In this document: in pieces, positions 1 through 11,020 of the stretch | How the letters are laid out: every line of letters starts with the position of its first letter | Numbering within the stretch: the stretch's first letter is position 1 | DNA from: Hydractinia symbiolongicarpus | Taxonomy: Eukaryota; Cnidaria; Hydrozoa; Anthoathecata; Hydractiniidae | Length of the DNA: 64,000 nt | Direction: 5' to 3' | Assembly (NCBI RefSeq): GCF_029227915.1 | Contig: NC_079877.1 | Coordinates: 7,194,001 to 7,258,000 of the forward strand | The notes under the pieces: model-generated | What the model was told of the DNA's origin: nothing | The model's input: only the letters and a program-made list of their open reading frames with translations | Databases searched by the model: none | Made by a program: the position numbers and the translations under genes

Positions 1-36
1 GAGACAGTTTCAAAAACTCCATTTCATTGACTTTCT

Positions 37-66
37 AACGGTGTCAATCCGTTTGAGTTACAACGG
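37..66. other. Conserved triple pentamer AACGG-CCGTT-AACGG in monomer core
   Basis: AACGG at 37-41, CCGTT at 49-53 and AACGG at 62-66 form two overlapping dyads with 7- and 8-base loops, followed by 'ttgcgtcac'. The arrangement recurs in most monomers. The first arm is changed in C and N types ('ggcggtataattccg', 'gacggtataaatccg') and the last arm is 'aatgg' in A types. A sequence-specific binding site is a hypothesis only. The nearby 'ttcgtaccaacatg' resembles a CENP-B box only at its first half and lacks the CGGG part. Confidence 0.5.
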
Positions 67-203
67 TTGCGTCACACATTCGTACCAACATGTATTTAGT
101 GATTTTTTTCCGATATTACTAAGTTGTATCGCTTTCAACAGCGAAACGATTGACTGTGGGACTTAATTGAACTGATTTTGGACTTTCACCTTATAAATGT
201 GAT

Positions 204-216
204 AAATGAGTCATTT
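204..216. other. 13-bp palindrome with TGAGTCA core
   Basis: The bases 'aaatgagtcattt' read the same on both strands around a central G/C and contain the heptamer TGAGTCA, the consensus bound by AP-1/Gcn4-type bZIP factors. The palindrome sits in the variable block of T-, S- and N-type monomers across 1-25 kb and again in many units after 40 kb. It is replaced by 'gggccatttt', 'gcgccaattgg' or 'gagacaattgg' in most monomers of 25.7-40.3 kb. Binding is not shown by the sequence. Confidence 0.45.
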
Positions 217-329
217 TGACTACAAGAAATGATATTCTTCTTAATTTGACATGATTGCCGGAACTCAGCAATTACACTGGACCGTGTGGTAGCGATTCAT
301 TTTAAAATTTAGATAAATAAGATTTTCTT

Positions 330-1140
330 ACTGTGGGACCAATCCTGGCCGTTAGCACGCGCTGAAGAAATAAAGACATTCTCAAAAACTACATTTCATT
401 GATTTCTTGGCGGTATAATTCCGTTTGAGATACAACGGTTGCGTCACATATTCGTACCAACATGTATTTAGCGAAAGTATTCGGATATTACTAGGTTGCA
501 TCGCTTTTAACTGTGAAACGTTTGACTGTGCGACTTAAATGAACTGATTTTAGACTTTGACCTTATAAATGTTATAAGTGAGACAATTGGACGCCAAGAA
601 ATAACATTCTTCTTAATTTGACATGATTGCTGGAACTCAGCGATTACGCTGGGCGCTGTGGTAGCGCTTTGTTTAAAATTTAAAATAAGCAAGTCATTTA
701 GTACTGTGGAAACAATCCTAGCCGTTATCGCGCGGAAGAAATAGAGACAGTTTCAAAAACTACATTTCATTGACTTTCTAACGGTGTCAATCCGTTTGAG
801 TTACAATGTTTGCGTCACATATTCGTACCAACATGTACTTAGTGATTTCCTTCTGATATTAATAAGTTGTATCGCTTTTAACAGTGAAACGATTGACCGT
901 GGGAATTATTTCAACTGATTCTGGACTGTGACCTTATAAATGTGATTAATGCGCCAATTGGTCTCCAAGGAATAACATTCTTCTGAATTTGACATGATTG
1001 CTGGAATTCAGCGGTTACATTAGGCTCTGCGGTAGCGCTTTATTTAAATATTTAGATAAATAAGATTTTCTTACTGTGGGACCAATCCTGGCCGTTAGCA
1101 CGCGATGAAGAAATAAAGACATTCTCAAAAACTACATTTC
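330..1140. repeat. Segment shared with 56.15-56.96 kb and 60.24-61.05 kb
   Basis: This stretch matches the far right of the window at a constant offset of 55,822 bp. Shared rare variants include 'gagatacaacgg' near 427, 'gcgcggaagaaatagag' near 731, 'gatattaataagttg' near 856, 'gaatttgacatg' with a preceding 'ctt' near 984, and 'cacgcgatgaag' near 1099. The same variants occur once more about 4.09 kb further right. It is therefore a third, partial copy of the end of the 4.09-kb unit. To the left of about 330 the match breaks down except for a short piece around 'ggaactcagcaattacac'. Confidence 0.85.
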
Positions 1141-2617
1141 ATTGATTTCTTGGTGGTATAATTCCGTTTGAGTTACAACGGTTGCGTCACATATTCGTAC
1201 CAACATGTACTTAGCGAAAGTATTCGGATATTACTAGGTTGCATCGCTTTTAACTGTGAAACGTTTGACTGTGCGACTTAATTGAACTGCTTTTGGACTT
1301 TGACCTTATAAATGTTGTAAGTGAGACAATTGGACTCCAAGAAATAACATTCTTCTTATTTTGAGATAATTGCTGGAACTCAGCGATTACACTGGGCGCT
1401 GTGGTAAGGCTTTATTTAAAAATTAAGATGAATAAGTCATTTTTTTACTGTGGGACCAATCCTAGCCGTTAGTTTGCGCTGAAAAAGTAGAGACAGCTTC
1501 AAAAAGTACATTTCATTGACTTTCTAACGGTGTCAATCTGTTTGAGTTAAGACGGTTGCGTCACACATTCGTACCAACATGTATTTAGTGATATTTTTCC
1601 GATATTACTAAGTTGTATCGCTTTCAACAGTGAAACGTTTGACAGTGGGACTTAGTTGAACTGATTTTGGACTTTGACCTTATAAGTGTGATAAATGAGT
1701 CATTTTGACTACAAGAAATGACATTCTTCTTAGTTTGACATGATTGCTGGAACTCAGCGATTACACTGGGCGCTGTGGTAACGCTTTATTTAAAAATTAA
1801 GATAAATAAGTCATTTTGTACTGTGGGACCAATCCTAGCTGTTATCGCGCGCTGAAGAAATAGAGACAGTTTCAAAAACTACATTTCATTGACTTTCTAA
1901 CGGTGTCAATCCGTTTGAGTTAAAACGGTTGCGTCACATATTCGTACCAACATGTATTTAGCGAAAGTATTCGGATATTACTAGGTTGCATCGCTTTTAA
2001 CTGGGAAACGTTTAACTGTGCGACTTAATTGAACTGATTTTGAACTTTGACCTTATAAATGTTATAAGTGAGACAATTGGACACCAAGAAATACCATTCT
2101 TCTTAATTTGACAAGATTGCTGGAACTCACCGATTACACAGGGCGCTGTGGTAACGCTTTATTAAAAATTAAGATAAATAAGTCATTTTGTACTGTGGGA
2201 CCAATCCTAGCCGTTATCGCGCGCTGAAGAAATGGAGACAGTTTCAAAAACTACATTTCAATGACTTTCTAACGGTGTCAATCCGTTTGAGTTAGAACGG
2301 TTGCGTCACATAATCGTACCAACATGTATTTAGTGATTTTCTTCTGATATTACTAAGTTGTATCGCTTTCAACAGAGAAACGATTGACTGGTGGACTTAA
2401 TTGAACTGATTTTGGACTTTGACCTTATAAATATGATACATGAGTCATTTTAACTACAAGAAATGATATTCTTCTTAATTTGACATGATTGCTGGAACGC
2501 AGCGATTACACTGGGCGCTGTGGTAAGGCTTTATTTAAAAATTAAGATAAATAAGTCATTTTTTACTGCGGGACCAATCCTAGCCGTTATCGCGCGATGA
2601 AGAAATAGAGACAGTTT

Positions 2618-2684
2618 CTAAAACTAAATTTCTTTGATTTTCTAACTAAATTTAGTCTAAAACTAAATTTCATTGATTTTCTAA
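2618..2684. repeat. 39-bp internal insertion with 12-bp palindrome
   Basis: A 28-bp stretch at 2618-2645 is repeated with one base change at 2657-2684, separated by 11 bases. The bases 2645-2656 read 'actaaatttagt', a perfect 12-bp palindrome. The insertion lengthens this monomer to 411 bp (anchors 2610 to 3021). The identical arrangement recurs at 61,783-61,849 and 62,939-63,005 and was not seen in any other monomer. Confidence 0.92.
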
Positions 2685-3057
2685 CGGTGTCAATCCGTTT
2701 GAGTTACAACGGTTGCGTCACACATTCGTACCAACAAGTATTTAGTGATTTTTTTCCGATATTACTAAGTTGTATCGCTTTCAACAGTGAAACGATTGAC
2801 TGTGGGACTTAATTAAACTGATTTTGGACTTTGACCTTATAATTGTGTGAAATGAGTCATTTTGACTTCAAGAAATGATATTCTTCTTAATTTGACATGA
2901 TTGCCGGAACTCAGCGATTACACTGGACCCTGTGGTAGCGATTCATTTAAAAATTTAGATAAATAAGTCATTTTTACTGTGGGACCAATCCTAGCCGTTA
3001 GCGCGCCCTGAAGATATAGAGACAGTTTCAAAAACTCCATTTCATTGACTTTCTAAC

Positions 3058-5224
3058 GGTGTCAATCCGTTTGAGTTAGAACGGTTGCGTCACATAATCG
3101 TACCAACATGTATTTAGTGATTTCTTTCCGATAATACTAAGTTGTATCGCTTTCAACAGTGAAACGATTGACTGTGGGACTTAGTTGAACTGATTTTAGA
3201 CCTTGACCTTATAAATGTGATAAATGAGTCATTTTGACTACAAGAAATGATATTCTTCTTAATTTGACATGATTGCTGGAACTCAGCGATTACACTGGGC
3301 GCTGTGGTAAGGCCTTATTTAAAAATTAAGATAAATAAGTCATTTTTTATTGTGCGACCAATCCTAGCCGTTATCGCGCGCTGAAGAAAGAGAGACAGTT
3401 TCCTAAACTAAATTTCATAGATTTTCTAATGGTGTCAATCCGTTTGAGTTACAACGGTTGCGTCACACATTCGTACCAACATGTATTTAGTGATTTTTTT
3501 CCGATATTACTAAGTTGTATCGCTTTCAACAGTGAAACGATTGACTGTGGGACTTAATTGAACTGATTTTGGACTTTGACCTTATAAATGTGATAAATGA
3601 GTCATTTTGACTACAAGAAATGATATTCTTCTTAATTTGACATGATTGCAGGAACTCAGCGATTACACTGGGTGCTGTGGTAAAGCTTTATTTAAAAATT
3701 AGGATAAATAAGTCAATTTTTACTGTGGGACCAGACCTAGCCGTTATCGCGCGCTGAAGAAATAGAGACAGTTTCTAAAACTAAATTTCATTGATTTTCT
3801 AACGGTGTCAATCTGTTTGAGTTACAACGGTTGCGTCACACATTCGTACCAACAAGTATTTAGTGATTTTTTTCCGATATTACTAAGTTGTATCGCTTTC
3901 AACAGTGAAACGATTGACTGTGGGACTTAATTAAACTGATTTTGGACTTTGACCTTATAAATGTGATAAATGAGTCATTTTGACTACAAGAAATGATATT
4001 CTTCTTAATTTGACATGATTGCCGGAACTCAGCGATTACACTGGTCCCTGTGGTAGCGATTCATTTAAAAATTTAGATAAATAAGTCATTTTTACTGTGG
4101 GACCAATCCTAGCCGTTATCGCGCGCTGAAGAAAGAGAGACAGTTTCTTAAACTAAATTTCATTGATTTTCTAATGGTGTCAATCCGTTTGAGTTACAAC
4201 GGTTGTGTCACACATTCGTACCAACATGTATTTAGTGATTTTTTTCCGATATTACTAAGTTGTATCGCTTTCAACAGTGAAACGATTGACTGTGGGACTT
4301 AATTGAACTGATTTTGGACTTTGACCTTATAAATGTGATAAATGAGTCATTTTGACTACAAGAAATGATATTCTTCTTAATTTGACATGATTGCTGGAAC
4401 TCAGCGATTACACTGGGTGCTGTGGTAAAGCTTTATTTAAAAATTAAGATAAATAAGTCAATTTTTACTGTGGGACCAGACCTAGCCGTTATCGCGCGCT
4501 GAAGAAATAGAGACAGTTTCTAAAACTAAATTTCATTGATTTTCTAACGGTGTCAATCCGTTTGAGTTACAACAGTTGCGTCACACATTCGTACCAACAA
4601 GTATTTAGTGATTTTTTTCCGATATTACTAAGTTGTATTGCTTTCAACAGTGAAACGATTGACTGTGGGACTTAATTAAACTGATTTTGGACTTTGACCT
4701 TATAAATGTGATAAATGAGTCATTTTAACTACAAGAAATGACATTCTTCTTAGTTTGACATGGTTGATGGAACACACCGATTACACTGGGCGCTGTGGTA
4801 ACGCTTTATTTAAAAATTTAGATAAATAAGTCATTTTGTACTGTGGGACCAATCCTAGCCCTTAACACGCGCTGAATAAATAAGAACAGTTTCAAAGACT
4901 ACATTTCATTGACTTTCTGACGGTATAAATCCGTTTGAGTTACAACGGTTGCGTCACATATTCGTACCAACAAGTATTTAGTGATAATATTCGGATGTTA
5001 CTAGGTTGTATCGCTTTCAACAGTGAAACGATTGACTGTGGGACTTAATTGAACTGATTTTGGACTTTTACCTTATAAATGTGATCAATGGGTCATTTTG
5101 ACTACAAGAAATGATATTCTTCTTAAATTGACCTGATTGCCGGAACTCAGCGATTACACTGACCATGTGGTAGCGATTCATTTAAAAATTTAGATAAATA
5201 AGTCATTTTTACTGTGGGACTGTG
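3058..5224. repeat. 2,167-bp higher-order unit, copy 1
   Basis: Runs from 'ggtgtcaatccgtttgag' at 3058 to the fusion point near 5220 and matches 5225-7391 at a constant offset of 2,167 bp. It contains T-type and hybrid units plus one N-type unit ('aagaacagtttcaaagac' near 4884). By eye only a few base differences separate the copies, for example 'gattgcagg' at about 3645 against 'gattgctgg' in copy 2. A length of 2,167 bp is 5.82 monomers, so the repeat is not a whole number of units. That is unusual for this array. Confidence 0.92.
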
Positions 5225-5230
5225 GGTGTC
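5211..5230. other. Out-of-phase fusion junction between the 2,167-bp copies
   Basis: Here 'actgtggg' is followed directly by a second 'actgtggg' and then 'tgtcaatcc'. The normal unit would continue with 'accaatcctagcc', the monomer end and the next 'gagacag' start. About 69 bp are missing: anchors 4885 and 5561 are 676 bp apart instead of about 745. The monomer start is therefore absent. This is the only large phase break I found in the array. Confidence 0.9.
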
Positions 5231-7386
5231 AATCCGTTTGAGTTAGAACGGTTGCGTCACATAATCGTACCAACATGTATTTAGTGATTTCTTTCCGATA
5301 ATACTAAGTTGTATCGCTTTCAACAGTGAAACGATTGACTGTGGGACTTAGTTGAACTGATTTTAGACCTTGACCTTATAAATGTGATAAATGAGTCATT
5401 TTGACTACAAGAAATGATATTCTTCTTAATTTGACATGATTGCTGGAACTCAGCGATTACACTGGGCGCTGTGGTAAGGCCTTATTTAAAAATTAAGATA
5501 AATAAGTCATTTTTTATTGTGCGACCAATCCTAGCCGTTATCGCGCGCTGAAGAAAGAGAGACAGTTTCCTAAACTAAATTTCATAGATTTTCTAATGGT
5601 GTCAATCCGTTTGAGTTACAACGGTTGCGTCACACATTCGTACCAACATGTATTTAGTGATTTTTTTCCGATATTACTAAGTTGTATCGCTTTCAACAGT
5701 GAAACGATTGACTGTGGGACTTAATTGAACTGATTTTGGACTTTGACCTTATAAATGTGATAAATGAGTCATTTTGACTACAAGAAATGATATTCTTCTT
5801 AATTTGACATGATTGCTGGAACTCAGCGATTACACTGGGTGCTGTGGTAAAGCTTTATTTAAAAATTAAGATAAATAAGTCAATTTTTACTGTGGGACCA
5901 GACCTAGCCGTTATCGCGCGCTGAAGAAATAGAGACAGTTTCTAAAACTAAATTTCATTGATTTTCTAACGGTGTCAATCTGTTTGAGTTACAACGGTTG
6001 CGTCACACATTCGTACCAACAAGTATTTAGTGATTTTTTTCCGATATTACTAAGTTGTATCGCTTTCAACAGTGAAACGATTGACTGTGGGACTTAATTA
6101 AACTGATTTTGGACTTTGACCTTATAAATGTGATAAATGAGTCATTTTGACTACAAGAAATGATATTCTTCTTAATTTGACATGATTGCCGGAACTCAGC
6201 GATTACACTGGTCCCTGTGGTAGCGATTCATTTAAAAATTTAGATAAATAAGTCATTTTTACTGTGGGACCAATCCTAGCCGTTATCGCGCGCTGAAGAA
6301 AGAGAGACAGTTTCTTAAACTAAATTTCATTGATTTTCTAATGGTGTCAATCCGTTTGAGTTACAACGGTTGTGTCACACATTCGTACCAACATGTATTT
6401 AGTGATTTTTTTCCGATATTACTAAGTTGTATCGCTTTCAACAGTGAAACGATTGACTGTGGGACTTAATTGAACTGATTTTGGACTTTGACCTTATAAA
6501 TGTGATAAATGAGTCATTTTGACTACAAGAAATGATATTCTTCTTAATTTGACATGATTGCTGGAACTCAGCGATTACACTGGGTGCTGTGGTAAAGCTT
6601 TATTTAAAAATTAAGATAAATAAGTCAATTTTTACTGTGGGACCAGACCTAGCCGTTATCGCGCGCTGAAGAAATAGAGACAGTTTCTAAAACTAAATTT
6701 CATTGATTTTCTAACGGTGTCAATCCGTTTGAGTTACAACAGTTGCGTCACACATTCGTACCAACAAGTATTTAGTGATTTTTTTCCGATATTACTAAGT
6801 TGTATTGCTTTCAACAGTGAAACGATTGACTGTGGGACTTAATTAAACTGATTTTGGACTTTGACCTTATAAATGTGATAAATGAGTCATTTTAACTACA
6901 AGAAATGACATTCTTCTTAGTTTGACATGGTTGATGGAACACACCGATTACACTGGGCGCTGTGGTAACGCTTTATTTAAAAATTTAGATAAATAAGTCA
7001 TTTTGTACTGTGGGACCAATCCTAGCCCTTAACACGCGCTGAATAAATAAGAACAGTTTCAAAGACTACATTTCATTGACTTTCTGACGGTATAAATCCG
7101 TTTGAGTTACAACGGTTGCGTCACATATTCGTACCAACAAGTATTTAGTGATAATATTCGGATGTTACTAGGTTGTATCGCTTTCAACAGTGAAACGATT
7201 GACTATGGGACTTAATTGAACTGATTTTGGACTTTTACCTTATAAATGTGATCAATGGGTCATTTTGACTACAAGAAATGATATTCTTCTTAAATTGACC
7301 TGATTGCCGGAACTCAGCGATTACACTGACCATGTGGTAGCGATTCATTTAAAAATTTAGATAAATAAGTCATTTTTACTGTGGTA
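5225..7386. repeat. 2,167-bp higher-order unit, copy 2
   Basis: Near-identical to 3058-5224. It starts inside a monomer, at 'ggtgtcaatcc', directly after 'actgtgggactgtg'. One visible difference is 'gactatggga' near 7201 where copy 1 has 'gactgtggga'. Identity ends at about 7386, where this copy reads 'gtggtaacaatcc' and rejoins normal monomer phase, whereas copy 1 jumps to the fusion. Confidence 0.92.
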
Positions 7387-9530
7387 ACAATCCTAGCTGT
7401 TAGCGCGCGCTAAAGATATAGAGACAGTTTCAAAAACTCCATTTCATTGACTTTCTAACGGTTTCAATCCGTTTGAGTTAGAACGGTTGCGTCACATAAT
7501 CGTACCAACATGTATTTAGCGATTTCCTTCCGATAATACTAAGTTGTATCGCTTTCAACAGTGAAACGATTGACTGGGGGACTTAGTTGAACTGATTTTA
7601 GACTTTGACCTTATAAATGTGATAAATGAGTCATTTTGACTACAAGAAATGACATTCTTCTTAGTTTGACATGATTGATGGAACTCACCGATTACACTTG
7701 GCGCTGTGGTAAAGCTTTATTTAAAAATTTAGATAAATAAGTCATTTTGTACTGTGGGACAAATCCTAGCCGTTATCGCGCGCTGAAGAAATAGAGACAG
7801 TTTCTAAAACTAAATTTCTTTGATTTTCTAACGGTGTCAATCCGTTTGAGTTACAACGGTTGCGTCACACATTCGTACCAACATGTATTTAGTGATTTTT
7901 TTCCGATATTACTAAGTTGTATCGCTTTCAACAGTGAAACGATTGACTGTGGGACTTAATTAAACTGATTTTGGACTTTGACCTTATAAATGTGATAAAT
8001 GAGTCATTTTGACTACAAGAAATGATATTCTTCTTAATTTGACATGATTGCTGGAACTCAGCGATTACACTGGGCGCTGTGGTAAGGCTTTATTTAAAAA
8101 TTAAGATAAATAAGTCAATTTTTTTTGTGGGACCAATCCTAGCCGTTATCGCGCGCTGAAGAAATAGACACAGTTTCTAAAACTAAATTTCATTGATTTT
8201 CTAACGGTGTCAATCTGTTTGAGTTACAACGGTTGCGTCACATAATCGTACCAACATGTATTTAGTGATTTCCTTCCGATAATACTAAGTTGTATCGCTT
8301 TCAACAGTGAAACGATTGACTGTGGGACTTAGTTGAACTGATTTTAGACTTTGACCTTATAAATGTGATAAATGAGTCATTTTGACTACAAGAAATGATA
8401 TTCTTCTTAATTTGACATGATAGCTGAAACTCAGCGATTACACTGGGCGCTGTGGTAAGGCTTTATTTTAAAATTAAGATAAATAAGTCATTTTTTACTG
8501 CGGGACCAATCCTAGCCGTTATCGCGCGCTGAAGAAATAGAGACAGTTTCTAAAACTAAATTTCTTTGATTTTCTAACGGTGTCAATCCGTTTGAGTTAC
8601 AACGGTTGCGTCACACATTCGTACCAACATGTATTTAGTGATTTTTTTCCGATATTACTAAGTTGTATCGGTTTCAACAGTGAAACGATTGACTGTGGGA
8701 CTTAATTAAACTGATTTTGGACTTTGACCTTATAAATGTGATAAATGAGTCATTTTGACTACAAGAAATGATATTCTTCTTAATTTGACATGATTGCTGG
8801 AACTCAGCGATTACACTGGGCGCTGTGGTAAGGCTTTATTTAAAAATTAAGATAAATAAGTCAATTTTTTTTGTGGGACCAATCCTAGCCGTTATCGCGC
8901 GCTGAAGAAATAGACACAGTTTCTAAAACTAAATTTCATTGATTTTCTAACGGTGTCAATCTGTTTGAGTTACAACGGTTGCGTCACATAATCGTACCAA
9001 CATGTATTTAGTGATTTCCTTCCGATAATACTAAGTTGTATCGCTTTCAACAGTGAAACGATTGACTGTGGGACTTAGTTGAACTGATTTTAGACTTTGA
9101 CCTTATAAATGTGATAAATGAGTCATTTTGACTACAAGAAATGATATTCTTCTTAATTTGACATGATTGCTGGAACTCAGCGATTACACTGGGCGCTGTG
9201 GTAAGGCTTTATTTAGAAATTAAGATAAATAAGTCATTTTTTACTGCGGGACCAATCCTAGCCGTTATCGCACGCTGAAGAATAAGAGACAGTTTCTAAA
9301 ACTAAATTTCTTTGATTTTCTAACGGTGTCAATCCGTTTGAGTTAGAACGGTTGCGTCACATAATCGTACCAACATGTATTTAGCGATTTCCTTCCGATA
9401 ATACTAAGTTGTATCGCTTTCAACAGTGAAACGATTGACTGTGGGACTTAGTTGAACTGATTTTAGACTTTGACCTTATAAATGTGATAAATGAGTCATT
9501 TTGACTACAAGAAATGACATTCTTCTTAGT
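7387..9530. repeat. T/S-type monomer block
   Basis: About six monomers with anchors at 7423, 7796, 8169, 8542, 8915 and 9288. They alternate between units with 'aaatttctttgattttc' and units starting 'agacacagtttc'. The interval 6.93-9.35 kb matches 11.03-13.44 kb at an offset of 4,099 bp (11 monomers), including the private 'gacatgatagctgaaactc' at about 8415 and 12514. The last unit (9288) begins as a T type but switches to an S type ('gttagaacgg') at about 9342, so it is a hybrid. Confidence 0.85.
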
Positions 9531-11020
9531 TTGACATGGTTGATGGAACACACCGATTACACTGGGCGCTGTGGTAACGCTTTATTTAAAAATTTAGATA
9601 AATAAGTCATTTTGTACTGTGGGACCAATCCTAGCCCTTAACACGCGCTGAATAAATAAGAACAGTTTCAAAGACTACATTTCATTGACTTTCTGACGGT
9701 ATAAATCCGTTTGAGTTACAACGGTTGCGTCACATATTCGTACCAACAAGTATTTAGTGATAATATTCGGATGTTACTAGGTTGTATCGCTTTCAACAGT
9801 GAAACGATTGACTGTGGGACTTAATTGAACTGATTTTGGACTTTTACCTTATAAATGTGATCAATGAGTCATTTTGACTACAAGAAATGATATTCTTCTT
9901 AAATTGACCTGATTGCCGGAACTCAGCGATTACACTGACCATGTGGTAGCGATTCACTTAAAAATTTAGATAAATAAGTCATTTTTACTGTGGTACCAAT
10001 CCTAGCCGTTAGCGCGCGCTAAAGATATAGAGACAGTTTCAAAAACTCCATTTCATTGACTTTCTAACGGTTTCAATCCGTTTGAGTTAGAACGGTTGCG
10101 TCACATAATCGTACCAACATGTATTTAGCGATTTCCTTCCGATAATACTAAGTTGTATCGCTTTCAACAGTGAAACGATTGACTGTGGGACTTAGTTGAA
10201 CTGATTTTAGACTTTGACCTTATAAATGTGATAAATGAGTCATTTTGACTACAAGAAATGACATTCTTCTTAGTTTGACATGATTGATGGAACTCACCGA
10301 TTACACTGGGCGCTGTGGTAAAGCTTTATTTAAAAATTTAGATAAATAAGTCATTTTGTACTGTGGGACAAATCCTAGCCGTTATCGCGCGCTGAAGAAA
10401 TAGAGACAGTTTCTAAAACTAAATTTCTTTGATTTTCTAACGGTGTCAATCCGTTTGAGTTACAACGGTTGCGTCACACATTCGTACCAACATGTATTTA
10501 GTGATTTTTTTCCGATATTACTAAGTTGTATCGCTTTCAACAGTGAAACGATTGACTGTGGGACTTAATTAAACTGATTTTGGACTTTGACCTTATAAAT
10601 GTGATAAATGAGTCATTTTGACTACAAGAAATGATATTCTTCTTAATTTGACATGATTGCTGGAACTCAGCGATTACACTGGGCGCTGTGGTAAGGCTTT
10701 ATTTAAAAATTAAGATAAATAAGTCAATTTTTTTTGTGGGACCAATCCTAGCCGTTATCGCGCGCTGAAGAAATAGACACAGTTTCTAAAACTAAATTTC
10801 ATTGATTTTCTAACGGTGTCAATCTGTTTGAGTTACAACGGTTGCGTCACATAATCGTACCAACATGTATTTAGTGATTTCCTTCCGATAATACTAAGTT
10901 GTATCGCTTTCAACAGTGAAACGATTGACTGTGGGACTTAGTTGAACTGATTTTAGACTTTGACCTTATAAATGTGATAAATGAGTTATTTTGACTACAA
11001 GAAATGATATTCTTCTTAAT
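9531..11020. repeat. 1,490-bp (4-mer) higher-order repeat, copy 1
   Basis: Four monomers that recur at an offset of 1,490 bp. They are an N-type unit ('aagaacagtttcaaagac', anchor 9661), an S-type unit with 'gcgctaaagatatag' (10032), a T unit with 'aaatttctttgattttc' (10405) and a unit starting 'agacacag' (10778). The repeat begins inside a monomer at 'ttgacatggttgatgg'. A related order of four occurs at 7052-8541. Confidence 0.9.

Larger units (their letters stand above)
3..374. repeat. Representative satellite monomer (372 bp)
   Basis: One full unit by the 'gagaca' anchor. In order it holds a 5' module that varies by subfamily; a conserved core at 37-80 with AACGG, CCGTT, AACGG, 'ttgcgtcac' and 'ttcgtaccaac'; a variable tract near 90-115; 'gactgtgggacttaattga' at about 152; 'ccttataaatg' near 190; a variable block at 200-225 that distinguishes several types; 'ttgacatgattg' near 246; an A/T-rich stretch near 300-325; a second 'actgtggga' at 330; and a GC-richer end with 'gccgttagcacgcgctg'. 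Differences between monomers cluster in a few windows rather than being spread evenly, as expected when segments are exchanged by conversion. About 15 CpG dinucleotides are present. Confidence 0.93.
1..3057. repeat. Mixed-subfamily monomer block, left edge
   Basis: About eight monomers of S, C, A and hybrid types without a clear local higher-order repeat. Unit starts are at 3, 375, 746, 1118, 1492, 1865, 2237 and 2610. The unit at 1865 begins like an A/S unit but switches to the C type ('agcgaaagtattcgg' at about 1961), so it is a hybrid. The unit at 1492 has a divergent start ('cagcttcaaaaagtac'), seen elsewhere mainly near 53.6-60 kb. The unit at 2610 carries a 39-bp insertion. Confidence 0.85.

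Noticed and set aside
77-92. CENP-B box candidate 'attcgtaccaacatg'
   Set aside because: Matches the TTCG half and the spaced A, but lacks the CGGG part of the box.
190-200. TATA-like 'ttataaatg' in each monomer as a promoter, and 'aataaa' in C units as a polyadenylation signal
   Set aside because: Short A/T-rich words expected at this base composition; nothing else suggests a defined transcript.
301-325. A/T-rich stretch as transposon terminal repeat or target site
   Set aside because: It is part of every monomer, has no inverted partner, and no insertion is present.
507-692. Minus-strand open frame of 61 codons, with equivalents at 56,329-56,514 and 60,419-60,604
   Set aside because: It lies in the same place in three copies of one repeat segment, reads through the antisense of ordinary monomer sequence, and other monomers have stops there. 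No domain, signal or conservation beyond shared ancestry.
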